A stretch of 64,000 bases of DNA from Acinetobacter ihumii (GCF_900625095.1 NZ_LR130760.1:2309106-2373105), one strand, 5' to 3'. Positions 1 to 8,075 are shown, counted from the stretch's first letter. Notes: generated from the sequence alone by a model not told the origin. Translations and numbers: made by a program.

Positions 1-229
1 ATCCAGGAACGATCAATTGTTCTGGATAATGTTGAATCTGGATATCCTGAGGAAGATGAGACTGCGCATCTTGCCATGTACCCAACCATTTAATTTTGCC
101 ATCTTCACTGATGAGCACCCCATCTTCAAGATAGCGAATCTGTTCTGGTATGTGCTCTGATTGGGAAACAAGAGATTGAATATCTAAAAATCGACCACGA
201 ACCGCAGTCATTTGAACAGAAGAAAACAT
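1..229 (-). CDS. guaD: Guanine deaminase, N-terminal part (runs off window edge)
   Basis: Only the first 76 codons are present; the rest lies before base 1. The reading begins MFSSVQMTAVRGRF and continues through an EDGVLISEDGKIKWLG stretch to a QLIVPG end. This is the N-terminal beta-sandwich pattern of GuaD-type amidohydrolases, just before the metal-binding HxH motif, which is outside the window. The family deaminates guanine to xanthine in the cytosol for purine salvage and catabolism. A second in-frame ATG at 211 is a possible alternative start. The call rests on similarity to the E. coli GuaD N-terminus recalled from memory; the catalytic residues cannot be checked here. Confidence 0.75.
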   Translation of the reverse strand, partial: MFSSVQMTAVRGRFLDIQSLVSQSEHIPEQIRYLEDGVLISEDGKIKWLGTWQDAQSHLPQDIQIQHYPEQLIVPG

Positions 230-441
230 TGAGGAAACCTACAACTTGTAATTTTTTCGGTTGATTGTAACGTATTTGTGGGTGATTGCAGTCCTTATAT
301 GCAAATCAAAACATGGCTTATAGTCAATTCAGGATAAAAGATTTTAAGGACTCAATCTTGAGTCCTTAAAATCTCGGTTTTTTTCTTAATCCGATGCAAA
401 GAACTTGCCAAGTTGTATAAATTAAACTCAATTAAGTGAGC

Positions 442-1038
442 ATGATGTCAACATTTAAAAATATTTCAGTGTGTTATGAGCATCAAATTAAATCTCTAGT
501 TTTTAATCACACTATACTTTTTCAATATTTAAAAGCATTGCGCACTATCAGTGAGCACTGTTATCTCAGTGCGGGAGTGATTCGCCAATTGGTGTGGTCT
601 GAGCTGCATCATGATCAATATAAGATTGAAGGTTCAGAAATTGATGTGATTTTTTATGATCCTGCTTCAGATCAAGAATATGAAAAACACATTCAACAGG
701 CATTACATAGACAATTTCCTTACAATGATTGGGATGTGGTCAATCAGGCTACAGTTCATCAATGGTATTTAAAGGAGAATGGCGAACAGATCGCTGCCTA
801 TTGCTCATTATCTGACGCAATTTCTGTATGGCCTGAAACGGCGACCGCAATTGCGATTCGTCTAAGGCAAAATGATCAACTTGAAATCATTGCTCCATTG
901 GGCTTAACCGATTTATTTGAGTTAAAACTGCGCTGGAATCCACGTTTGGTCAGCCATGATCTTTTTTTAAATCGAGTCAGGCAAAAACGCTGGCTTGAAC
1001 GTTGGCCCAAACTACAATTGGTTGAATATGAAAAATAA
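442..1038 (+). CDS. Nucleotidyltransferase family protein (DUF925/COG3575 type)
   Basis: About 198 residues. The segment GSEIDVIFYDP carries the acidic pair of the nucleotidyltransferase-like family. The LSDAISVWPETATAIAIRL block and the C-terminal DLFELKLRWNP motif are what I associate with DUF925 proteins. Substrate and role are unknown. Three candidate starts lie close together: GTG 436, ATG 442 and ATG 445. The only purine-rich stretch (AAGTGAG) is very close, so the start is uncertain; I chose ATG 442. The gene stands alone and converges on the terC gene across a shared bidirectional terminator. Confidence 0.7.
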   Translation: MMSTFKNISVCYEHQIKSLVFNHTILFQYLKALRTISEHCYLSAGVIRQLVWSELHHDQYKIEGSEIDVIFYDPASDQEYEKHIQQALHRQFPYNDWDVVNQATVHQWYLKENGEQIAAYCSLSDAISVWPETATAIAIRLRQNDQLEIIAPLGLTDLFELKLRWNPRLVSHDLFLNRVRQKRWLERWPKLQLVEYEK

Positions 1039-1071
1039 AAAAACCCTTTCATTCAGCAATGAAAGGGTTTT
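1037..1071. terminator. Bidirectional intrinsic terminator
   Basis: A perfect 12-bp stem (AACCCTTTCATT / AATGAAAGGGTT) has a four-base loop, an A-run on the left and a T-run on the right. It can therefore end both the rightward nucleotidyltransferase gene and the leftward terC gene. Confidence 0.85.
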
Positions 1072-1089
1072 AATGAAGTGAATAAAAGA

Positions 1090-2049
1090 TTACAACTGGG
1101 CTTGCTTCTTATTATAGCGGATGGATAACCATGCGGTGATGGCTAAAACCAGCACAATAAAGCTGAGTGAAATCCAGATTGGCATATGGAATACGTCCAG
1201 CATTAACATCTTAAAGCCGATAAACAATAAGATAATACCTAAGCCATACGGTAAATAATGCATTTTAGAGGCTGTACCTGCCAATAGAAAGAACATGGCA
1301 CGTAAGCCTAAAATTGCCATCAGGTTTGCAGTCAGTACAATAAAGGGATCGGTGGTTACGGCAAAAATCGCAGGAATTGAATCCACAGCAAAAATCACGT
1401 CAGAAAATTCCACCAATATCAGGACAATAAATAATGGGGTTGCCCAGAGTACGCCTTGTTGTTGAACAAAAAAACGATCGCCATGAAAACTTGGCGTAAT
1501 ACGCATACGTTTGCGTAACCATTTGAGCAAAGCCATATCTTCAATATTGGGCTGTTCATCGTCCTGTCCTTTGAGGAATTTAAACCCGGTGTAAACCAGA
1601 AACGCACCGAAAATATATAAAATCCACGAAAATTCTTGAACAAACCATGCACCAATAAAAATAAAAATGGTTCTTAAAACAATTGCCCCTAAAACACCAT
1701 ACAGCAGGATTTTACGTTGTAAGGAAGGAGGAATGGCAAAAGCAGCAAAGATCATCAACCAAACAAAGACATTATCAATTGCCAATGATTTTTCAAGCAG
1801 ATAACCTGCCAAATATTCCATGGTTTTTTGGTTAGCAATTGCAAGACCTGCGGTTTGTTGCAGATAAAGCCAGAGCCCACCTGCGAAGAGCATGGCTACA
1901 GTGACCCATGCAATACTCCAAGCGAGGGCTTGTTTAATGGGAACACTTTGATCTTTTTTTTGCTTAAAGCCGAGGAAGTCAATCAATAGCATGATAAAAA
2001 CAATGCCAAAGAAAACCAGATACAGCCAAATATTACCGATAGAGTCCAT
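1090..2049 (-). CDS. TerC/Alx family integral membrane protein
   Basis: About 319 residues with seven or more predicted hydrophobic segments. The two conserved acidic TerC signatures are visible: EKSLAIDN near residues 86-93 and VEFSDVIFAVDS near 213-224. The E. coli homologues Alx and the related MntP system are tied to manganese export and alkaline stress; here metal export is inferred from the riboswitch upstream. The start is placed at ATG 2049 because GGAGAG lies five bases before it. An upstream TTG (2070) and ATG (2061) are also in frame but have poorer ribosome-binding sites. The gene has its own terminator, shared with the convergent gene. Confidence 0.85.
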   Translation of the reverse strand: MDSIGNIWLYLVFFGIVFIMLLIDFLGFKQKKDQSVPIKQALAWSIAWVTVAMLFAGGLWLYLQQTAGLAIANQKTMEYLAGYLLEKSLAIDNVFVWLMIFAAFAIPPSLQRKILLYGVLGAIVLRTIFIFIGAWFVQEFSWILYIFGAFLVYTGFKFLKGQDDEQPNIEDMALLKWLRKRMRITPSFHGDRFFVQQQGVLWATPLFIVLILVEFSDVIFAVDSIPAIFAVTTDPFIVLTANLMAILGLRAMFFLLAGTASKMHYLPYGLGIILLFIGFKMLMLDVFHMPIWISLSFIVLVLAITAWLSIRYNKKQAQL

Positions 2050-2078
2050 CAATCTCTCCATATCTGGCAAGCGGCCAT

Positions 2079-2280
2079 AAAAAAACCTTGACCTGCTGCC
2101 AGATGATTAAAACATCTGTATCAACATGATCAAGGTCTTGCCTACATCAAAAAATTATTAATAAAACATTTTTTGATGCTCAGATACCGACTTTTTGCAA
2201 AGTGTATTGACGATAACTGACACGCTTTAGTTTAAAAGTTTTTTAAATTAAAGCGTTTGGAGGAGGCTACTCCCCTTGTC
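2079..2280 (-). promoter_or_regulatory. yybP-ykoY manganese riboswitch with downstream terminator
   Basis: Read on the minus strand, the leader of the terC gene contains GGGGAGTAG (2267-2275), then a CGTCAATAC segment, then GGCAAGACCTTGATC (about 2128-2142). These are the conserved L1/L3 elements of the yybP-ykoY class. The P1 arms are CAAGG and CCTTG. The same 3' arm can instead pair with TCAAGG at 2086-2091, forming a hairpin with a seven-T tail (2079-2085). The two structures exclude each other. This arrangement suggests a transcriptional ON switch, in which Mn2+ binding stabilises P1 and lets RNA polymerase read into terC. Motif match is direct; the switching mechanism is inferred. Confidence 0.85.
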
Positions 2281-2299
2281 TACTTAAATTGGGTTTTGG

Positions 2300-3002
2300 A
2301 TTTCATCCAAATCTGTGCATAGCATCGCATATTTGTCTGTGTTGCGCAAATTATATCGAGACTGAAATGAGCAATTTTATAGGACTTTATTATTGGCTAT
2401 GGATCAGTTATGAAAAAGATGCTTTGATCAATCGATGATGACATGCAAGCACAAGACTCTAAAAATGAAAATGATTTTAACTGAATTTAAAAAAAACATT
2501 CTAAAGCGTATGTAGGAAATTAATTTTAAATTATCGCTAGTTAAACTCAAAACTATCACCATTAATAATGATGCTGAAATAAATTATTACATATCTTTTG
2601 GTTACCATTATTTTTAAAGTTATTTTTCATTGTTTTTACTAGTTCATCATATGCGTTAAGTAAATGAATTTATGAAATATAATAGAATTTATTTAAATAT
2701 TTAAACTTAAAAATACTGGAACCTAAAACGAAAATAATAGTTTCATAGTTTTAAATATTCAAAATATTTGTATTTTTAATTTATATGTTTTGTTGGTGTT
2801 TTTTTATCATGCAAGTCAATATTTATCAGATATTCAATATTTTTTTAAATCAAACTTTTCACATAAATAAAATTTTTGGTTATTTAGAGAACTATTAAAT
2901 ATCCTCTGGATTATTTCATAATTATAAAATATATTGTGATCAAGTTGGCATTTATCAACATCATAACTAAATAAGCCTAATAAATTTTAATATTTATTGG
3001 AG
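2300..3002. other. Long AT-rich intergenic region upstream of the hfa/csg-like genes
   Basis: About 700 bases without a credible gene; short open frames carry no recognisable protein. The stretch is strikingly AT-rich even for this genome. It presumably holds the promoter for the surface-protein cassette that begins at 3013 and the promoter for the terC riboswitch at its left end. A partial copy of the 12-mer seen near 10.5 kb (TGAATTTAAA) occurs at 2482-2491. Long AT-rich promoter regions are typical of nucleoid-protein-silenced surface genes, but that is inference. Confidence 0.5.
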
Positions 3003-3012
3003 GTTAATTAAC

Positions 3013-3453
3013 ATGAAAATTAAAATAATAGCGCTAGGGACATTGACGCTCTTAATTTGTTCCATGAGCCATGCAACATCTGATGAGTGGAGTAAACGCT
3101 GGGCCTATTCAGAATCGCGATTTAATTCAAATTTTACTCAAGCAAATTTAATTAAATTAGAAGATTCTGATTATTATGAAGGATTAGGTCGAACTTCTAT
3201 TACAAGTAATACTTATATTGATCGTCAGGAAACCACAACAAATATTGGTCAATATACCAACTCTGTAGGAGCAATGAATACGTCTACCAATAATATTAAT
3301 GTCGATGGTTCAAATAATATAACAGATATTTCAAATGGTGCAGACAATACTAATTCTACAGTTGAATCTGGTATTCATTTGACACCCCAAAATGGAAATA
3401 GCAGTCAATGTATTAATTTAAGTACTAAAGATGGGGGAACGAGCACATGTTAA
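3013..3453 (+). CDS. Secreted Asn/Ser/Thr-rich protein, HfaA-like position
   Basis: 146 residues. A signal peptide is visible (MKIKIIALGTLTLLICSMSHA, cleavage after SHA). An aromatic-containing N-terminal region follows (EWSKRWAYSESRFNSNF), and then a polar tail rich in N, S, T and G with runs such as NNINVDGSNNITD. That composition resembles curlin or beta-helix surface proteins rather than an enzyme. The gene has a strong ribosome-binding site (TTGGAGG). It overlaps the next gene by 7 bases, and that gene encodes a CsgG/HfaB-like lipoprotein, so the product is probably exported or anchored by it. The order and size match hfaA of the Caulobacter holdfast-anchor operon. The HfaA assignment is inference from position and composition. 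Confidence 0.6.
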   Translation: MKIKIIALGTLTLLICSMSHATSDEWSKRWAYSESRFNSNFTQANLIKLEDSDYYEGLGRTSITSNTYIDRQETTTNIGQYTNSVGAMNTSTNNINVDGSNNITDISNGADNTNSTVESGIHLTPQNGNSSQCINLSTKDGGTSTC

Positions 3454-4709
3454 TTCTCCCTCATGTAAATTGGTTAACCAAAATAAAAGCAACTGTAGTC
3501 ATTGCAATTACAGGTCAAGTATTAACAGCTTGTACAGGTATCGCAGTCTCGAACAAAGAGCCTGTAACTTTGGTACAAGGTCCACCGATTACCGATATTT
3601 TTACTCCTTTTGATATGGCTCTCTCTTGTTTAAAAGGTCAACTTAGAAATGATGTCAACTTTTCAGTCGGGGCAATTCTGGATCAGACAGGTAAAGATGT
3701 GGTGACCAATGGTGGGAGTGGCAAAATGGTGACACAGGGCGCAGGTGATATGGTGCAATCCGCACTTTTTCAGGCAGGTGTAAGCTTATTAAATCGTCGT
3801 GATCCACGCATTATTGAAAGTGAAGCCCGTTGGGGAATTCGAGATGCTCGTCAGATTCAAAGTTCAGATTATTACGTAACCGGCAGTATCAATAGTCTGG
3901 ATTTTATTCCTGGTGGTGGTTTTGATATTCAAGTGGGCGGCGTGGGACCTTCATATAGCCAAACACGGATTATTGTCGGTTTGGATCTTGCACTGACCGA
4001 TACTCGCACCAGTAAAGTGATTGCCAATGTCTCTTTACAAAAACAAATTGCTGCTCAGGATTATGGTGTGAATGCCGGGCGTTTTGCAGGCAATACTTTA
4101 CTGAATATTCAATTGGGTAAAGGTGAACGAGAAGCGACAAACTTTGCTTTAAGGCAAATGCTAAATTTCGCAACATTTGATTTGCTGACTCAAGTGATAC
4201 CACCTGCAACCTATGAGAGTTGTCGTGCTCAAATTCCAAAAGAATTCGGCAGTTTAAATCTGACTCGAAGCTCAGTTGCTTTATATAAATATCAACAAGA
4301 TAAATTAAAAATGAACCCTTTAACATCGTCGCCAGCTAATCAGGATCTATCAAAAACTGCAACGACAGTTGTGGTACCTACTGATGGGCGAGTTAATCAA
4401 AAAACTAATGGCAATAAAAACATAAATCAGCCCAGTAAAGATACGTTACCTCCTCGGCAAAAAGAATCTGAACTGATTCAAAACCCTGAAGGTGACACAG
4501 GACCAAGCAAGGAAGACATTGTTAAATACATCAGTCTACAGCATCAAAAAACCATTATTCCTAAATCTGTCGAATCGGTAAAAACAACATCAAGTAAAAA
4601 TCAATCATCGACTTCTGATCAGGATCAGAAGAAAGATAAACAGGTCAGTGTGGCTGGGCTAAACCCTGACACTACTGAGAATTATTGGATAGTACAAGAT
4701 CCGAGTTAA
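3447..4709 (+). CDS. CsgG/HfaB-family outer-membrane lipoprotein
   Basis: 420 residues. A lipoprotein signal ends in the lipobox LTAC with the modified Cys at residue 29. Residues of about 35-280 form the CsgG/HfaB domain, including GPPITDIFTPFD, an RIIESEARWGIRDARQ segment and VTGSINSLDF. CsgG-family proteins form the oligomeric outer-membrane channel that exports curlin subunits; HfaB does the same job for holdfast anchor proteins. Beyond about residue 285 the protein has an unusual low-complexity tail rich in Lys, Gln, Asn, Ser, Thr and Pro, which standard CsgG proteins lack. The start ATG 3447 overlaps the upstream stop and follows GGGGGA. No csgE or csgF is nearby. Confidence 0.85.
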   Translation: MLILPHVNWLTKIKATVVIAITGQVLTACTGIAVSNKEPVTLVQGPPITDIFTPFDMALSCLKGQLRNDVNFSVGAILDQTGKDVVTNGGSGKMVTQGAGDMVQSALFQAGVSLLNRRDPRIIESEARWGIRDARQIQSSDYYVTGSINSLDFIPGGGFDIQVGGVGPSYSQTRIIVGLDLALTDTRTSKVIANVSLQKQIAAQDYGVNAGRFAGNTLLNIQLGKGEREATNFALRQMLNFATFDLLTQVIPPATYESCRAQIPKEFGSLNLTRSSVALYKYQQDKLKMNPLTSSPANQDLSKTATTVVVPTDGRVNQKTNGNKNINQPSKDTLPPRQKESELIQNPEGDTGPSKEDIVKYISLQHQKTIIPKSVESVKTTSSKNQSSTSDQDQKKDKQVSVAGLNPDTTENYWIVQDPS

Positions 4710-4751
4710 CAGTAAAGAATTTTACGAATAGGCTCGCTCCTATTAAACGCT

Positions 4752-4781
4752 CTGAGAGGTATTAAGCGAGTAATACCTCAG
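4752..4781 (+). promoter_or_regulatory. Intercistronic stem-loop
   Basis: CTGAGAGGTATTA and TAATACCTCAG form an 11-bp stem with a two-base bulge and a six-base loop. No strong T-run follows, only AATAAAAC. It lies between the exporter gene and the abundant-looking surface subunit. It may be an attenuator or RNA-processing and stability element that sets different expression levels for the two genes; this role is inferred. Confidence 0.5.
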
Positions 4782-4809
4782 AATAAAACCTTATAAAAGG
4801 ATATAAATT

Positions 4810-5382
4810 ATGAAAACTCAGAAAATCGTACTCGCATTTGCATTGGCTTCTTCTGTAACGACCTTCGCAAGTGCTGCTAATAACGTTATCATCAATACTG
4901 GCATTTCAAATACTTTGCAATTGCTGGCTCAAAAATCTGATGGTGTTGCCTTAAACCTTGCAGCAAACACAGGTAATGTGGATGCTTCTGTCAATACAGC
5001 GGCTGGACTCAACTGGGTACAAGGTGCTGTCGAAACGTCAGCCATTGGTGCTGTGAATACAGGTGATATTGCTCTAGAACAGGCAACGACCAGTAGTGTC
5101 TTAGAAGAAGGTGTCAGCTCAAGTGTACTGGTTGCTGCGGGTGTTGTGGTTCCACCTTTTGGTGTTGTTGCTGGTGGCATATTTGATGCAGATTATGCAG
5201 CTGGACTGAATTCTTATATCGATGGTGCTGCCAGTAATTATGCTGCAGCCAATGTTGCCTATAACTCAGGCAACATTGATGCAACAGTCAATACGATTGC
5301 GCTAGGCAACCGAGTTGACAGCATTAAAACTTCAGCGATCGGTGCTGCACAAACAGGCTCAATTACAGTTACAGTCAAGTAA
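4810..5382 (+). CDS. Secreted repeat protein, HfaD-like surface subunit candidate
   Basis: 190 residues. The signal peptide ends near FASA|ANN. The mature protein is rich in Ala, Val, Asn, Thr and Gly, and poor in charged and sulfur residues. Two diverged copies of a unit of about 38 residues are visible. The first includes NTGNVDASVNTAAG then ETSAIGAVNTGDI; the second includes NSGNIDATVNTIAL then KTSAIGAAQTGSI. A hydrophobic segment (LVAAGVVVPPFGVVAGG) sits between them. Such repeats suggest a beta-structured surface or adhesin subunit. As the third gene behind an HfaA-like and an HfaB-like gene, it occupies the hfaD place. It is followed by its own terminator, so it closes the operon. Function is inferred from context. 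Confidence 0.6.
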   Translation: MKTQKIVLAFALASSVTTFASAANNVIINTGISNTLQLLAQKSDGVALNLAANTGNVDASVNTAAGLNWVQGAVETSAIGAVNTGDIALEQATTSSVLEEGVSSSVLVAAGVVVPPFGVVAGGIFDADYAAGLNSYIDGAASNYAAANVAYNSGNIDATVNTIALGNRVDSIKTSAIGAAQTGSITVTVK

Positions 5383-5398
5383 GACAACAATCAATCCA

Positions 5399-5438
5399 AG
5401 TGTGATCTAGTCTTGCAGTGACTAGATCCACTTTTTTA
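5399..5438 (+). terminator. Intrinsic terminator of the hfa/csg-like cassette
   Basis: The arms GATCTAGTC and GACTAGATC, extended by AGTG/CACT with single-base bulges, close a short loop. A T-rich run follows. This marks the end of the three-gene unit. Confidence 0.8.
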
Positions 5439-5514
5439 TATCTATCATTTTTGAAAACCAACAACAAGTTTAAAAAATCATTTCCGATCAATTGTTGTTA
5501 TCTTCGAGTTTGAG

Positions 5515-6876
5515 TTAATTGAGCGCCTTTAAAAGCTTCTGATGTAATCCGCCAAAACCACCATTTGACATAATCACCACAGCATCACCCTCACCTGCTT
5601 CATTGACAATGCGCGTAATGATCTGATCCAGTGAACGACTGACTTGAGCCTGATTACTTGCAGCATCGACCACAGGTTGTAAATCCCAATCCAGACCTTC
5701 GGGTTGATACCAGATCACCTCATCAGCCAAACGTGCTGAATGCGCCAGACCTTCTTTGTGGCTGCCCATACGCATAGTATTCGAGCGTGGCTCAATAATC
5801 GCCCAAAGTTTGCGTTCACCCAAGCGTTTACGTGCACCATCCAGAGTGGTTTCAATCGCGGTGGGATGATGGGCAAAGTCATCATAAACTTCAATGCCGC
5901 GAACGGTTCCAAGTAGTTCCATACGGCGTTTAACCCCGCCAAAATTGGAAAGCGCCTGACAAGACTGTTCGATACTGACACCGACATGTTGCGCCGCAGC
6001 AATGGTGGCTAAAGCATTGGCCACACTGTGTTGTCCAGTCATATTCCATTGTACTTTACCTTTGACGATGCCATGTTCGAGTACTTTAAAATGACTGCCA
6101 TCCGCACTGAGTTGCTGTGCACTGAGCGCGGTCTCTGCATTACTGTTCAAACTGGTACGTACCACAGGTGTCCAGCAGCCCATCTCCAAGACTTCATCAA
6201 TATTGCTTTCCGTAATCGGTGCAATGATGCATCCTTCACTGGGAATAGTACGAACTAAATGATGAAATTGCTTTTGAATAGCGGCGAGATCATCAAAGAT
6301 ATCGGCGTGGTCAAATTCGAGATTATTTAAAATCGCCGTCTTAGGATGGTAGTGAACGAATTTTGAACGTTTATCAAAAAAAGCCGAGTCATATTCATCT
6401 GCTTCGACACAAAAATACTGACCTCCACCCAAACGTGCACTTTCACTAAAACCAAGCGGTACGCCACCAATTAAAAATCCTGGATTTAAACCTGCCTGAT
6501 CGAGTACCCAAGCTAACATCGTGGTCGTCGTCGTTTTACCATGTGTCCCTGCAACGCCCAATACATGTTTACCTTGCAAAACATGATCTGCCAGAAACTG
6601 TGGACCAGAGATATACGGCAGACTTTCATTGAGCATATATTCAACCGCATCAATGCCACGTTTCATGGCATTCCCGACAATGACCAGATCTGGATGAGGC
6701 TGTAAATGACTGCGGTCATAACCCTGCATCAGTTCAATGCCTGCCTGTTGTAATTGGGTCGACATCGGTGGATAGACATTGGCATCTGAACCTGTGACTT
6801 TGTGTCCTAAATCTCGCGCCAAAAGCGCCAAAGAACCCATAAAAGTGCCACAAATACCCAAAATATGCAGATGCAT
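5515..6876 (-). CDS. mpl: UDP-N-acetylmuramate:L-alanyl-gamma-D-glutamyl-meso-DAP ligase (Mpl)
   Basis: 453 residues, the usual Mpl length. Mpl joins the murein tripeptide recovered from wall turnover to UDP-MurNAc in the cytosol, feeding it back into peptidoglycan synthesis. The Mur-ligase P-loop GTHGKTT is at residues 110-116. The N-terminal Rossmann start (HILGICGTFMGSLA) is preserved, as are the central ADEYDSAFFDKRSKFVHY block and the C-terminal DDFAHHPTAIE motif. All are characteristic of the MurC/Mpl group, and the HYHPKTAILNNLEFDHADIF stretch favours Mpl. ATG 6876 is preceded by GGAGTAGAAGAG. It converges on the hfa/csg-like cassette and is monocistronic. Confidence 0.95.
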   Translation of the reverse strand: MHLHILGICGTFMGSLALLARDLGHKVTGSDANVYPPMSTQLQQAGIELMQGYDRSHLQPHPDLVIVGNAMKRGIDAVEYMLNESLPYISGPQFLADHVLQGKHVLGVAGTHGKTTTTTMLAWVLDQAGLNPGFLIGGVPLGFSESARLGGGQYFCVEADEYDSAFFDKRSKFVHYHPKTAILNNLEFDHADIFDDLAAIQKQFHHLVRTIPSEGCIIAPITESNIDEVLEMGCWTPVVRTSLNSNAETALSAQQLSADGSHFKVLEHGIVKGKVQWNMTGQHSVANALATIAAAQHVGVSIEQSCQALSNFGGVKRRMELLGTVRGIEVYDDFAHHPTAIETTLDGARKRLGERKLWAIIEPRSNTMRMGSHKEGLAHSARLADEVIWYQPEGLDWDLQPVVDAASNQAQVSRSLDQIITRIVNEAGEGDAVVIMSNGGFGGLHQKLLKALN

Positions 6877-7085
6877 AACTCTTCTACTCCACTGCCCTGA
6901 GTTGGCCTTTTATTTATATACGCCAACGTCAAATATCAATTCAAATTGACAGCAACGATAACAAGGCTACTCAGGAAAAGATAGTCATAAATCATGCGAT
7001 TCGGGTGTTTTGCTGTTACTTTTGGGTGAAAGAATAAAGATCAAATTTTACTAAAAGCGTTATGTTTGAAATCGTGTTTTTATAG

Positions 7086-7166
7086 TAGATTTCTTTCATA
7101 ACGGTTTAGAGCCTCTTTATTTTTCTTGCTAAGGACGAAATAAAAAGGACTTATAAAAGAAATCTA
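7086..7166. repeat. Large imperfect inverted repeat
   Basis: The outer arms (7086-7100 and 7152-7166) are 15 bp with one mismatch. The inner arms (7112-7122 and 7138-7148) are 11 bp with one mismatch. Together they could fold into an 81-base hairpin with an internal bulge and a 15-base loop. It lies between the divergent mpl and DUF486 genes and belongs to no recognised terminator. It could be a small RNA, a cruciform operator or a decayed miniature mobile element. Confidence 0.5.
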
Positions 7167-7221
7167 GTAAATTTTACGATTCTCATGCTGATCGCGGTTT
7201 ATTTTGATCAAGGATATTGAT

Positions 7222-7569
7222 TTGAGTCCAACATTGATTGCTCTTGGGTGCTTAATTATCTCAAATTGCTTTATGACCATGGCATGGTATGGTCATTTAA
7301 AATTTTTACATCATGCACCTTTATGGCAAGCCATATTATTTGGCTGGATCATTGCGTTGCTTGAATACAGCTTTATGATTCCAGCCACACGCTATCTGGA
7401 TCAACAAGGCTGGACGCTGGGTGAAATGAAAATTACGCAGGAAGTGGTAACGCTGATCGTGTTTGTGCCTTTCATGCTGTTTTTATTCAAACAACCGTTC
7501 AAATTGGATTATTTGTGGGCCATGCTATGTTTAATGGGATGCGTTTATTTTGTATTTCGGGGACAATAA
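7222..7569 (+). CDS. DMT-family small membrane protein (DUF486)
   Basis: About 115 residues with four hydrophobic segments, matching the short DUF486 branch of the drug/metabolite transporter superfamily. Visible conserved parts are NCFMTMAWYGHLKF near the N-terminus, WIIALLEYSFMIPATRY in the middle and FVPFMLFLFKQPF near the end. Such four-helix proteins usually act as dimers; the substrate is unknown. I start at TTG 7222 because AAGGA sits seven bases upstream and the resulting length fits the family. An upstream TTG at 7204 is in frame but has no ribosome-binding site. It stands alone, divergent from mpl. Confidence 0.75.
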   Translation: MSPTLIALGCLIISNCFMTMAWYGHLKFLHHAPLWQAILFGWIIALLEYSFMIPATRYLDQQGWTLGEMKITQEVVTLIVFVPFMLFLFKQPFKLDYLWAMLCLMGCVYFVFRGQ

Positions 7570-7669
7570 ATCATACAGATTTCCACTTCGATTTTTAACA
7601 AATGTCTACTGTTTATCTGATGAGGCTTAGCTCATCTCATTTGTAATATAGTAGACAACTCAGAATTGA

Positions 7670-8014
7670 ATGCTTAAACCCATGAGAGTCCAAACGCTGA
7701 TCACGGCTTTAATTTTCCCTTTTGCTTTAACGGCATGTGCCACACAAAATGTTCATTCTCCTTTGGCTACGGCACAAGGAAAATGTGATCAAAAATTGAA
7801 TTATTCGATTCCAAGTACCCGCTTTGACGAAGCGGCACAACAGATTGCACATGCGACAGGTTGTTTTATTGAGTCAGACTTAAGCAAGACAGCTGTCATC
7901 CACACCCAACCAGTTCAAGGTCAATTGAGTCCTCGTGAAGCCATTCAAGATGCGATTAAAGGCACTTCTTTAAAAATTATTCAGCAGGATAAGAATCGTA
8001 TTGTGATTGAGTAA
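7670..8014 (+). CDS. Small lipoprotein with a single STN domain
   Basis: 114 residues. A lipoprotein signal ends in LTAC with Cys at residue 23. The mature part (about residues 45-114) reads as one secretin/TonB short N-terminal (STN) domain: YSIPSTRFDEAAQQIAHATG, then VQGQLSPREAIQDAIKGTSLKI and a terminal IVIE strand. STN domains normally precede a TonB-dependent receptor or secretin and contact regulatory or assembly partners. Here the domain is alone on a lipid anchor, with no receptor, anti-sigma factor or secretin beside it. Start ATG 7670 is uncertain; ATG 7682 also gives a good signal. Neither has a convincing ribosome-binding site. Confidence 0.7.
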   Translation: MLKPMRVQTLITALIFPFALTACATQNVHSPLATAQGKCDQKLNYSIPSTRFDEAAQQIAHATGCFIESDLSKTAVIHTQPVQGQLSPREAIQDAIKGTSLKIIQQDKNRIVIE

Positions 8015-8042
8015 CGGAAGTTGTTTATCATCCTCTAAAATT

Positions 8043-8075
8043 AAAAAAGCCCGACATCCTGTCGAGCTTTTTTAT
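8043..8075 (+). terminator. Intrinsic terminator
   Basis: GCCCGACA and TGTCGAGC pair around a three-base loop, flanked by an A-run and followed by six or more Ts. It lies directly after the STN lipoprotein gene. Confidence 0.8.

Noticed and set aside
3970..4326. 118-codon antisense frame inside the CsgG-like gene
   Set aside because: No ribosome-binding site or domain; it lies wholly within a well-supported gene.
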